The notes beneath the pieces were generated by a model. The model searched no databases. It was given only the letters and a program-made list of their open reading frames with translations, and was not told the origin of the DNA. The position numbers and the translations under genes were made by a program. 64,000 nt of DNA from Heterodera schachtii. Taxonomy: Eukaryota > Nematoda > Chromadorea > Rhabditida > Heteroderidae. Shown here piece after piece: positions 42,348 to 59,648 of this stretch (positions are counted from its first letter, which is position 1; every line of letters begins with the position of its first letter). The stretch is taken from positions 605,496-669,495 of the forward strand of contig SIJG01000065.1 of the NCBI GenBank assembly GCA_023374025.1, given 5' to 3'.

Positions 42348-43334
42348 TCAGAAATTTGGGTATTTGCTTCCATTCTCTTGGTTGTTTTCGACACCTCGAT
42401 CGTGAAGGGCATTTAGCAGGGTCGTGTGTTTCACCAACTTCTCAACAACCTTCTCCGGAGTGCCGAGATGAGCATAACGACCGACCTGGATTATAATTTT
42501 AATAGGAAAAATTATTCATTAAACCAAATTGTTGCACATTCTGTGCATATGCTCCATTCCCTGTTCACTGATCAGTCCCCACCAGAGATGAGTGCGTGCA
42601 AATGGAACGACGTGAGCAGCGAGAAGATGAAGCTTTGGGCGGACTGGGTAACGAGCGGCGTCAATTGTTCGGAGTTGCTGCCAGTGGCAGTAGAACATTT
42701 TGGTCCAATGTTCAAGCGAATTGAGATCCCCGGGATGAAGAATTTTGGCACGCGATAGGCGGTAAATTTGGCGGAGGTCATTCATTGCGTCGATTAACAT
42801 AAATTTTAATGTCCCGGGGGGAATTGGTGCCGTAAAAGCAGCAAAATTCTCGTGGTCAAGGATTTTGTAAATGTCGCCACCTGTCGAAAAATTTGGCTTC
42901 GATAGCCCCCACCCATCACAGCATGCCGTGGATGTTGACGGCATTGGTTGAATTTGTTGGTCGTCGTCGGCAGGTGTTGAAGGGAACGGCACACCGATTT
43001 CAATCATCTCCACCGACGGCACGTCCATTTCCTGCGGTGTCATCGGTGTTGGAGTTGATGGTGGTCGTCCGTCGTTGTCCCGCGCCGTCGCCTCTGATGT
43101 CTGCGGCTCTTCTTCAGGTGGTTGTGACATTTGGGCATCGGGGTCGGGCTGGGGAGCTGCTTAAATTAGGGAAAATTGGAAATTTTATGAAAAATGAATG
43201 GGAAACTCACATTTCTTGGCCAAACGGGCTTCTGTCGCCCTCTTCGTCTGCGCTTTTCTCTCCTCCCGTTTTTGTTGACGTTTTTGCGTTGAATTAATTG
43301 CATTAATTTCGCTTAATACCTTTCTTTTAGGCAT
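42348..43334 (-). CDS. Unrecognised basic-N-terminal protein with a WWGLISEQG motif domain
   Basis: Three exons are well supported. The first begins MPKRKVLSEINAINSTQKRQ directly after an ATTTAG acceptor and is strongly basic, likely a nuclear signal. The second carries a Pro/Thr/Ser-rich linker, then a globular part with MNDLRQIYRLSRAKILHPGD, HWQQLRTIDAARYP, PKLHLLAAHVVPFARTHLWW and GLISEQGMEHMHRMCN. The third reads VGRYAHLGTPEKVVEKLVKH and stops at 42348, giving about 285 residues. The KLHLLAAHVVPFA...WWG..SEQG.EH pattern looks like the C-terminal part of a transposon-derived protein; this is an impression, not a verified family. It is short for an intact transposase, so it may be a domesticated or truncated copy. 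Confidence 0.65.
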
Positions 43335-44299
43335 CTAAATTAAAAGAAATAAATTATTAATTTTGTTTGAGTTATAATTTCAGATCGGAGCGTAAAAAAA
43401 TTAAATTCGAGCGTTAAAAATGTTCGTAATTTTTTTCTCTAACGATATGTAAAATTTAGTGTAGATTTAACGTGTAGAAAAAAAGTTAAACGTCACGAAG
43501 TAAATGTTGTTTTTTACATTATTAAAAATGAGAGCTAGTACGCCAAAGTGAGAGAAATTACAAAGAAAAAGAGAAACGACGAGATAGTACTAGGCTTTTC
43601 TCTGCACAGTGGGGCGTACCCATAGTGGAGATTTGATAAAGGTTAGTCATTTCGAAAATTTATTCAATAATTACCAAACATTCGTGTCAAAAGTTTTTAT
43701 ACATGTACCTAAATAATAATTTGAAATAGGACTGTTAAATTTATAAATTTTCACAAAAAAATAACTTTATAAATTTTTTAGAGAGCGTTGCTAATTTCTA
43801 CTAACAATCAAAATATAGGCCCAAATCATTTAAAATTTGACCATATATTCTTTATACATATAAAAACAAAATTCCCAATTCCAATGATCGCTTCAGCAGC
43901 AAAGAAATTTGTACAGATTGGGCAATTCATTCGCATCAATCAAAGAGCAAAACCTAAGAGGGAATGTTTGGTTTTGGTGCTCCTTTGTCTTTTTGATCAC
44001 ATTTTGCTCGGTCGGAGGAAGTCGCTTTCTTCGCAGTTGGCCTTTGACTTCTTCCGCCGGTCGTTTCCCCTCGGTGGCCACGGCATTCTCCGCCGTTTAT
44101 TCTCCCTACTATTTTTGCCGTTGTCTCCGTTCTCCTTCCTTTTCTTTCCAGCAGAGGTCGACTCCCAATTTGCAGAGGTCGCACTGACAAAACAAAATAA
44201 TTATCCCATTAATTCGAATATTTCGGTTTAAAACAAAGAAGCAATTTTAATTTAATTATCGAAAGTAATTTTCAAGTCTAAGAAAAAGTAATATTTGAT
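43335..44299. other. Intergenic region downstream of the astacin gene
   Basis: About 960 bp, AT-rich up to 43900. A minus-strand frame at 43954-44190 (basic, with GGRSQRPTAKKATSS) and an overlapping plus-strand hydrophobic frame both look like composition effects. Neither has recognisable motifs or splice support. Confidence 0.3.
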
Positions 44300-45652
44300 T
44301 TATGCATTGCCGTACTTAAATTCTCTCCCCATGCATTTTGTGCACTTATAAATTGCGCAGATCTTACGGTAATCACTTGGCGACGCGTCTTTGACAGTGC
44401 CAATCAAATTCTGTGGGTTGAATTTTGAAAATTAGTTATCAGGCATTCTTGACATTAACAGTTGCCTGGTATCTTTTGTCCATAGTCTCCATTGTTGTCA
44501 AACCGTTCCTCCGCGCACCGGACTCCTTACCGTAGTGCATTACGCTGAGGTAGTCGTACGGTACGTTGTACGTTGTACTCTCATATTGGCCAATTTTGCG
44601 AAACTGAGCGTGGAAATCTGAAAGAAAATGTGCTGGTTTTTATTTATTTTTGCCGCTTTGACCTGGCGGAATGTTCTCAAAGTGCACTTTGATGTGATCG
44701 TCGCGGTCAAAGCGCATGTGCTCATGCCAAAGGCCGACTTTGTGCAGCAATTCGTGGACGATTGTCGCGTGTTTGACGCAGCCGGGGAACGCTGAACGAA
44801 ACGGACCGATCGGAAGGAGCCTCGAAAAAGTGAGATGAACTCACTCTGAATGCAGCCGGACCCGCACGGCTTGCTCCACCCCGACTCCAACATTAGCACT
44901 TGGCGGCCCCGCACTCGGCCAACTTGCGTGTAGCAACTGCATTTAAAAATCACACAACAATCCCGAAATTGGATCTCGAATTCGATTTTATCGTTAAAGG
45001 TACCCCTCGTCTTTTCGGTTTTGAATGTCCACATAATCGAACTCGTTGAATTTCCTTGGCCGAAATTCAATGCATGAATTGTTGCCAATCGCAGTCATTG
45101 CTTTTTGGATTTTCTGTCGTTCTTCCATCGCTAAATTCGAGGAACACAATAGCAAAAACGTTGAAACTGTGAAACTGACTGAACTGTCCGCTGATTATGA
45201 AAGGGATCACAAATTTGCCATCATGGCTTCGAATTTGGGTCCACCGATTGGATGAGGTCGGCTTGAGGGCATTTCGCATTTTACTAAATGCTTTTCCTTT
45301 TTGGGTTCGGCTTTCTCCTCCCCCACCCGTTCATTTCGTCCTCATCCCACAATTGCTGGATGTCTCCGATGTGCCTTTTCTGCTTGATTAAGTCTAAGTC
45401 GTTCTGCCCGAATTGGTCGAAGCTTGACGATGAAGAGGAAGAAGGGGATGAGGAGGAAAAGGGGGAGGAAGAGGAAGAGGAGGAGTCTAGCGGAGAATCG
45501 GACCAAGAGGGGGCGAAAAAGTGGGGCCATTTTGGAAAGGATTTCCGGAAAAAGAAGTTTATACGGGACGAAGACATCCCCCGAGGCAAAGAAATAAGCG
45601 AAAAGAGAAGGAATGTCGAGATTAGATGCAAAAAAAACATCGGTTTGAACAT
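44300..45652 (-). CDS. Astacin-family zinc metalloprotease
   Basis: A secreted M12A protease of the nematode NAS group. The catalytic exons read FVIPFIISGQF, MEERQKIQKAMTAIGNNSC, FRPRKFNEFDYVDIQ, a zinc site HELLHKVGLWHEH (HExxHxxGxxH intact), DRDDHIKVHFENI and a Met-turn SVMHYGKESG. The last exon ends REFKYGNA at 44300. An upstream frame gives a possible signal peptide (MFKPMFFLHLISTFLLFSLI, start 45652), a serine-rich pro-region and KQKRHIGDIQQLWDEDEMNG before the catalytic domain. No EGF, CUB or ShK module follows the protease, so it is a short astacin. The true first exon is uncertain: a second signal-peptide-like frame (MICIASQLFTKPSPLLLLCV, 45929-45741) ends at a GTAAAT donor and could be an alternative start. 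Confidence 0.85.
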
Positions 45653-46660
45653 TTGAGAGAATTCAAATGATTCATCGGAAACTTTTAACCATTCCATTTT
45701 TATGTGCACATTCGTCATCACTTTTCACGGTTTAATGAATTTACTCAGCTTTGAAAAAGATTGGCTTGGCTTTTCCATGGCTTTTACCACTTTCAGATGC
45801 ACCGAAATTTAAAGCTGAAGGATTGGAAATGTCGACTTTTGGAAAATGAGAAAATGTTTGTTCAGCGGCAACGCATAACAACAAAAGTGGCGATGGTTTG
45901 GTGAATAATTGGCTTGCAATACATATCATTTCGAGTTAATTACGTATGGCCATCATTGGACCGTGACTTTCAATCTCGACATTTGTTCAGTGTCTTTTGC
46001 CCTCTGAAGTGTCTGACATATTGATTGTCTCATCGATGACTCATCAACCAACATGAAAAACACTTCAGAATGCCCGAATACTTTGTAAGGATTGATTATT
46101 TTTGAATTGATTAGATTAGACCAAGTGATTGGAAAATTGTCAAGAAAACAAAATTTTTTGGAATGAAAGTGAGCAGAGAATGGGGGGAGAGGAGAGATTG
46201 GAGGAGGACGGAAAGGGAGTGGAAGCATCGGTTGAATATCAATGAGCTGTTGGGTTAGCCATGTCCATTATAGGGGGGGGGGGGGGCAAAGCCATCGCAA
46301 AAGTCCAATCGCTTTTTTACCCTTTCCTTCGACAGTTTTTGCTTTTACGAATGGAAATGGGTAACTATGAATAATTAACAGTAACAGTTTAGCAATGATT
46401 TTCTTCTCTTTTTTTTTTACCATAAGTAGATAAAAATCCCAATGAAACGAATTGAAAAAAGCGAACGTAGGAAATTATAGTACGAATTGCCATCCTTCTC
46501 TTTCTATGCCAATGAATGCGCTGATCAATTCATCCCCATGGGTGGGATGATCACTGCGTTCTCTCTCGTTTCCAATAAATGATTGTTCAGTCCGTCAGAT
46601 CAGTCCGTTCTCTCTCTCACATTGCCATTAATGCACTGGATGGGCTGATCAGTCCTTTAT
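45653..46660. other. Region upstream of the astacin gene
   Basis: About 1 kb with two minus-strand frames of possible exons (45741-45929, signal-peptide-like; 45953-46228, ending LQRAKDTEQMSRLKVTV). Neither is assigned to a family. A poly(G) run lies at 46274-46286. Confidence 0.3.
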
Positions 46661-46663
46661 CTC

Positions 46664-46800
46664 TCATTGCCACACTGATCAGTCCGTCCCCATGGATGGG
46701 CTGATCAGTCCGTCCCCATGGATGGGCTGATCAGTCCGTCCCCATGGATGGGCTGATCAGTCCGTCCCCATGGATGGCTGATCAGTTCTTTCTCTCTCAT
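46664..46800 (+). repeat. 26-bp minisatellite
   Basis: Four to five tandem units of TGATCAGTCCGTCCCCATGG plus ATGGGC follow each other, flanked by related half-units with TGATCAGTTCTTTCTCTCTC. The unit contains TGATCA and CCATGG palindromes. It lies between the astacin and retropepsin-like genes. Confidence 0.8.
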
Positions 46801-47089
46801 TGCCATTAATGCACTGATCAGTCCTCCCCTTCGTCCCCTTTGCTCTGTGTTCCTTCGTCATTCGCTTGTGTCACCTCAATTCGCTTTTTTTGCTTCTTAC
46901 GCCAAGTGTTCATCCTCCCCAATGACAGATGCTGTGGAGGAAAAGGAAGGAAAAAGGATAAAATATTTGAAAAAAGAACAAAAAAACATATGGCCAAAGC
47001 GTGGTGATGGCGAACATTCCCTCTGGGCCAATCGTTTTAAGCGATCACTTCGAGTCCCTTTCGATCCTAATTTTCCGAGTCTCTAAAAA

Positions 47090-48043
47090 ATGTCCTTGGT
47101 TGTGGTCAAGGTAAATGATCAGCCTTGTCGAGCGGTGATTGCCACAAATTTCACTCATTCATTTTGCGGGTCGGGCCTCGTCAATTCGCTGAAATTAAAG
47201 GTCAAACTTTGCCAGTCTTTGCCTATTTTAACCAAAACGAGTACAGCAAACTTTGCTTCCCTTTCTTTACAATTCGATCAAACCGCAGGTGATTGACTTA
47301 AACGACGCACCAACGGTCTCAACGAGTGAAGGGACACCGATTGAATTCCTTGGCCAGGCTCTCGTCCAATTGGAGTTCGGCCCGTGGCACAGCGATGGCT
47401 TTACACCGCTTTTAATCGCTTACGATTGTCCTGCCGATATGCTAATTGGTCAGGATCTGATCAACGTAAGACGAAAGGATGAGCAAAGATTCACATGCAC
47501 TCATTCAAGGAAATCAGTGCGACAATGCCCATAAAATTCGAATACCACAAAAGCTCGGTGAATGTTGGGGGTACCCGAGTTTCAATGCTTGATCCGATGG
47601 CCGCCGAAGAGAAATTCTTTTCCGTGCGCGTTGTTGATCCGCGAAATAACGAGGCAAGTGATCAAAATAAATAAGAAAAAACCAAAGTATGACAAATGCA
47701 GGAAATTGGACTGGAGACATGGAAGAAGGGGGCGAGAGAGAGCATCGAAATGGGAGGAATGGTGAAGAGACGAGTGGAAGTGACAAGGGGACCAAGTGAC
47801 GAAAAGGAGGAGAGCGAGGAAGAGAAAGAAAAGGAAGGCATAGAGAAAGAACAAAAGGAAGAGGAAGAAAGGGAGGAGAAAAGCTATTATGAGCAAAAGG
47901 AGGGAGAGGATGAGAGAAAGGAAGAGGATGACATGAATGAAAAGGAGGATGAGAGGAATGCAGAGGAAGACGAGAGAAAGGAAGAGGATGACAGGAACGA
48001 AGAGGAGGATGAGAGAAAGGAAGAAGCTGAGAGGAAGGAATGA
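47090..48043 (+). CDS. Retropepsin-like protein with acidic repetitive tail
   Basis: The exon at 47090 starts MSLVVVKVNDQPCRAVIATN, arranged like the first strands of a retropepsin fold. Splicing at 47199/47289 and on adds VIDLNDAPTVSTSEGTPIEF, LGQALVQLEFGPW and ADMLIGQDLIN, the last resembling the DMLIGxDLL segment of retroviral-type aspartic proteases and Ddi1. The catalytic D[ST]G is replaced by ATN, so the protein is probably not an active protease. A further exon (EISATMPIKFEYHKSSVNVG) ends at AACGAG. A GC donor (GCAAGT, 47654) to the acceptor at 47701 opens a Glu/Lys/Arg-rich tail to 48043; a GT donor at 47657 would instead give a short tail. An upstream frame 46923-47086 (MTDAVEEKEGKRIKYLKKEQ) ends in a stop just before 47090, so the N-terminus is unsure. 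Confidence 0.6.
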
Positions 48044-48613
48044 ATGAGCAAAAGGAGGGAGAGGATGAGAGAAAGGAAGAGGAGGATGAGAGGAATAAAG
48101 AGGAGGGTGAGAGAAAGGAAGAGGATGACAGGAATGAAGAGGAGGATGAAAGAAAGGAAGAGGATGAGAGGAAGGAATGAATGAGCAAAAGGAGGGAGAG
48201 GAAGAGAGAAAGAAAGAGGAGGATGAGAGGAATGAAGAGGAGGAAGAGAGAAAGGAAGAGGAGGATGAGAGGAATGAGGAGGAGGATGAGAGAAAGGAAG
48301 AGGAATGAAGAGGATGAGAGGAAGGAATGAGCAAAAGGAGGGAGAGGATGAGAGAAAGGAAGAGGAGGATGAGAGGAATAAAGAGGAGGGTATGAAGAAG
48401 AGGATGAAAGAAAGGAAGAGGATGAGAGGAAGGAATGAATGAGCAAAAGGAGGGAGAGGAAGAGAGAAAGAAAGAGGAGGATGAGAGGAATGAAGAGGAG
48501 GAAGAGAGAAAGGAAGAGGAGGATGAGAGGAATGAGGAGGAGGATGAGAGAAAGGAAGAGGAATGAAGAGGATGAGAGGAAGGAATGAGCAAAAGGAGGG
48601 AGAGGATGAGAGA
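47804..48613 (+). repeat. Purine-rich minisatellite with higher-order duplication
   Basis: Six- to twelve-base units of the GAGGATGAGAGAAAGGAAGA kind fill 800 bp. Two blocks of about 180 bp (roughly 48180-48360 and 48436-48613) are nearly identical, including an internal GAATGAATGAGCAAAAGGAG that brings in-frame stops. The 5' part forms the acidic tail of the retropepsin-like gene; the rest is non-coding. Confidence 0.85.
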
Positions 48614-48880
48614 AACGATTTCGAAATTTTTATTCGAAATATATATTTTGGCATTTTCAAAACTTTCAAAAAATCTTTAACAAAAATACAATAAAATAAA
48701 ATGCATTAAGCTTATTTGTTAGCATTTGGTACTATCAAAAAGCCACGTGCACTAAATGATCTGAACACCCCTTGAAGATGATCTGAAAACCCGAAAATGG
48801 ATTGAAACCGAGGAAATTTTAGAAAAAAATTTCTAGAGGCCTGGAAAACTTCGCAAAAAATCATTAGAGTATAAGATAAC

Positions 48881-50036
48881 TAGAGATCGGAATTCTCAAA
48901 TTTGCCGGGCCGGGCCGGGCTGACTTTTTCAGAAGCAACCGGGTTCCGGGCCCGGCCTCTCAAAACCCGGTCAACCCGGAAACCCGGTCAACCCGGGTTT
49001 TCAAATTGCCGGGCCCGGCACCGGGTTCCGGGTTGGTAAAAATTTTAATTTTTACATATATTTGAACTCTAAAATTGCCCAATAAGCGGGCCGTGTGTTA
49101 AATTTTGCTCTATTTCACTTCAGGAATGACATCGTCAATTATAAACTTCAAATTTTTCAAAAAAATCTTAGAAAATTTTTCTATGAGAGAATTTTAAGAA
49201 GATTTTTTAATGAATAATATTGTGTATCAGGGATGGCATAGGCACCAAATTTTCTGAAATCGGAAATTTTCTGATATTTTTCTATATTTACTTGAAAATT
49301 ATTCAATGATGTTCATCAAAATCTTTTTACATCAATTTTAAAGCAGGGCTCGGATCGAAAAATTTTCAAAATCAGGACATCGGGCCCAAAAAATTAAAAG
49401 CCAAACTACTTTTTTTCGCGCTCGCTTTTTTCAAAAATTTTTGGGAACATGGAGGAGGGTCCGGCGGTGCCGATAGGCGCCGCCGGGAAAAATTTGTAAT
49501 TTTTAATGCGATTTGTTAACAAATTTTGTCTAAAAAATGACTAAATTTAGCGATTTTTAGCAAATTTTTCAAGAAAATTAAGGATTTTTAAGGTCCGGTT
49601 TAATTATTTTTCTTACTTTTTTAAAGAAATGTTAAAAACTTTGACCTTTTTTAAATAGCCAATTTGCCAAATAAGACTCATTTTCTAAAATTAGAAGAAA
49701 AACACATAAATTAATCATTTCTACAAAGTAGAATTGTTCGAATGAAAAAATTTAAAAAGAAAATGAATCAAAAAACTTTTATAAACATTATGCCAAAGAG
49801 ATTTTCGAATCAAAAAAAAACAAATTTTGGCTAAATCATAACCCGGTAAAACCCGGTCAAAAATGCCGGGTTCCGGGCCGGGTTGGATTTTCAAAAACGA
49901 CCGGGTTCCGGGCCCGGCCTCTCAAAACCCGGTCAACCCGGATAACCTGGTCAACCCGGATTTTCCCAAAAATCGCCGGGCCGGGTTGCCGGGCCCGGAA
50001 AAACCCAGTACCGGGCCCGGCCCGGTCCGATCTCTA
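48881..50036. mobile_element. 1.16-kb non-coding element with 11-bp terminal inverted repeats and CCCGG-rich ends
   Basis: TAGAGATCGGA at 48881-48891 is matched by TCCGATCTCTA at 50026-50036. Just inside each end lie about 150-190 bp of CCGGG/CCCGG words, with a nearly identical ACCGGGTTCCGGGCCCGGCC block in both ends (about 48938-48957 and 49899-49918). The AT-rich middle contains one copy of the GGCGGTGCCGATAGGCGCC palindrome (49463-49484) and no protein-like frame. It looks like a non-autonomous DNA element, possibly with a nested second repeat. Confidence 0.65.
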
Positions 50037-50655
50037 AAGATAACGACAAAATTAAAAAAAAATAAATTTTTCCATTTTTTATAAATTTGAGAAATGAGGT
50101 GAAGAATATTGAGACTGAACTGGTCCAAGACGAAATTGGCTAGACAAAACTGGCTCAAAAGGAACTGCTGACCCCTACCGGCCGATAGGCGCCGCGTAGA
50201 AAATTTTAGGCGTAAAAATAATCAGTTCATTTATTTTTGTCCCATTTATTTCTCCTCCCTTTACATTTAATTCTTCCTAACTCATTAAAAATTGCCGATA
50301 ATGTGTAATGAATAATAATAATCTTTGTTCGTTTATTATGTAGTTTTCTTATCAATTTCTTAGCTGCAAAATTCATTTTTCTTTTTCTTTTCATTACAAT
50401 TGATTAATCAATTAGGTAATCTATTGAGCTTACTTTGAAATTTGGTCATTTTTTACTTTTCTAATTTATTTACTTACTAACTTAGAAAATTGATTTAATG
50501 AAATATTTGGAATTTTTATCTTGTGTTTTTTTTAATTCGAAAAATGCCAAAAATCTTTTTGAGGTTGAACCTTTGGGTGCTAAAAGAAGGCGAAGTTATA
50601 TAACTGCCTGTGCCTGGTAACGATAATAATGGAAATGTTGAATTAAGATTTCGGC
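50037..50655. other. Intergenic region upstream of the ABCC gene
   Basis: An AT-rich 620-bp gap with a degenerate copy of the GC-rich palindrome at 50179-50196. GAATTAAG ends 8 bp before the ABCC ATG and could act as a trans-splice acceptor. No gene was recognised. Confidence 0.35.
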
Positions 50656-57297
<6,642 letters not shown>

Positions 57298-57481
57298 GCT
57301 CACACTCCCCCCAATTCCCACTTATTGTAATTTCGCAGTCTTCCTAATTTGACTCTTCTCAGTCTCACACTCTTTTATTCTCTTTTCTGTGTTTGTAAAT
57401 CACTTTTATAATTTCTATTTCATTGAATAATTAACAACAACTTGCTGATCCTTTAAATTAGTTGACACAATAATATTATCA

Positions 57482-59648
57482 TTACACTGTCCGTGCAATT
57501 TTGGGTTTATTATTTGTTAATTCTTCCGGCACTTTCAATGGGACCAATCTTTTGTAGAATACGACCCAAAGCGTTCCAGTAAAAGTGATCAGCACACATT
57601 CCACGATCCAAATTAGTCTTGGGCCGTAGAAAGTGAAGAGGAGACTAAATTTTCAAGAAAACGTCAAACTTTTTTGCCTTTTCATCGAACCCGATTAGAA
57701 GTGGGCCCAGCATTCGGCCCATCCCACCCGACACCATCAGAATGCTCTGTTGCTTGGCCTGTAGCCGAGGGCCGACTGCAGCAGAGAAAATGGTGTTCAT
57801 GGACACGTTGATGAGGGGAAAGGTCGAGCCGATGACGGTGACCATCAGCGCATAGTAAAGGCGAGGGTCGACCTATGATTGGCACTTTGATTTGCATTTG
57901 GCATAATTTGCCGTGCCATTCACTGACCTGCTTGAGCCCGTCACACCACGGGTGCTCTCTCCGGTCGCATCCGACCATTGTGGGCAAATGGCCTCCGTCA
58001 GTGGTGGACACATTGTTCGATTGTATCGAAACTGAAAACAACCCGATGTTTTTCTGTTGATGGTCGTTGTTTGGTGGTTCTCCTGTCAGTGTTCGTTCGA
58101 ATAATGTTTTTTTTTGTCTCGAGACTAATGAATGAGTTTCGGGATTGGTGCTTAAGTCGGGACAACCACCACCACCACTTGGCCACAGACTGAGTTCCGG
58201 CACATCATTTGGCAAAAAGGGCCACGAGAAAGTGAGCAAATGGAAGAGCAGCAGACCGACGAGGGACACAAAGCACACGGGACGGTCTTTTGCTCTGATC
58301 GGACAGACAGACAGAGCGATTGATCACCAAAAAGGGAAAAGTGCTCACATTTTGCCCAGGTCAAGCACAATGTAAGCGACGTAAACGAAAAGAGCGGTCA
58401 GCCCACGGACAATGTGAGAAAGCGACTCGTAGTAAATCACTTCCTTAGGGCCCCAACGGAACATTAGCATGGCAAAAGCGGAGCCGATTCTGAAACAGCG
58501 ATGGCATTTATTAATTGTCGATTGATGCTAAACGTACGTTTCGATGTTGGTGATGATGAACTGCTGAGTGAAGCGGAGCAAATAGCAAAGGCACAGGGCA
58601 ACTCTGTCCGGCGGAGGCAATTTGGGCGCAGAATTTGGTTGCTTTTCCTCGCTTTGACTCTGCTGGACAATTATTTTTTTTCCAACGAATTCTCGCCGCT
58701 TTTTGCGTTATTTTTGGCACCTTTCGTTTCTCCAAAATGCCAACGGAACTTTCTTTGAAAAGGCGTTCCAAAATGACCACGTTGGCAATGTTAATGCATG
58801 TGGCGAACAGAGCGGGCGCATTGAACATGGACAGATGGAGACCAACGGAGGGGAAAAGGGCGACGCCGGGGTAAGAGAGCCAGGAGAAGGCGATTTGGAA
58901 GGCTGGGAGGAACAATTAGCAAATGATCAGCCGAAGCACAACGAAAACACACCCGGCCCCAGCGAAATGCCAATGGCGACTCCACCGGTGACAAAAGCGG
59001 TGGCACGGGCGCGGTCCTCGAGGGTACTCGCGGCGGACACATAGGCACGAAGAGTGCTGAGTTGGGCTTAATTGTTTAATGGCAGACGGAATGTCAGCAG
59101 AAGCCGAACTGCTTGCACTCGGTCGGTGCTTACCGGCGCCGGTGCCGGCGATAAAACGGGCGAAAATGAGCACCAAAGTTTTAGAGCTGGCGGGAAAAGC
59201 CTCGACAAGAAAATAAAGCAAACTGCCGACCATCATCAGCATATTGCACAGCACGAGCGGGGGACGCAATCGCTCAATGCGATGGGCCCACCAGCCGAGG
59301 AGCGGAGCGGCGACAATTTGGGCGAGGGAATAAACGGCGATCACAACGCCAAAGGACGCTTCAGTGGCAGAGGGGTCGAGCTGATCGGAAGGACAGATCA
59401 GCAGGGATAAAGCGGAAGAAAGCGCAAAACAAAGAGACGGACGGAACATTCGTCCGATTGCCCAAAGTGAAAGGGAAAGGGAAAGGTACCGTTTTCATAA
59501 AGGGCCAAAGAGAGGTGAAATAGAGAGAGTATTGGGAGGAAGAGACGAAGGCCAGCCAAGAAGCGAGCAGAATGGACAACCATTCAGTGCGGGGCTCATT
59601 CTTTTTAATCGGAAGTTGAGACGAATCGGAAACGCACACGCGAAACAT
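57482..59648 (-). CDS. MFSD8: MFSD8/CLN7-like major facilitator protein
   Basis: A twelve-helix major facilitator of the lysosomal CLN7 type. The first exon, from 59648, reads RTEWLSILLASWLAFVSSSQ and SLYFTSLWPFM. The second begins LDPSATEASFGVVIAVYSLA and contains QIVAAPLLGWWAHRIERLRP, the usual loop 2-3 motif, then VLIFARFIAGTGAG. Later exons carry TIFSAAVGPRLQAKQQSILM with SGGMGRMLGPLLIG, and the last reads FYGPRLIWIVECVLITFTGT with a tail ending at 57482. An acceptor-like CCCTTTCAG is about 30 bp before the ATG. Middle exons (58000-58900) were traced only roughly. The gene is convergent with the ABCC gene, with about 185 bp between stops. Confidence 0.85.

Noticed and set aside
47514..48669. 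Long minus-strand Ser/Leu/Phe frames of 260-336 residues
   Set aside because: They are the reverse translation of the purine-rich minisatellite and the retropepsin-like exons; period-driven, with no start context or domain.
49863..50084. Gly/Pro/Asn-rich frame in CCCGG repeats
   Set aside because: It comes from simple repetition in the TIR-bounded element and has no coding signal.
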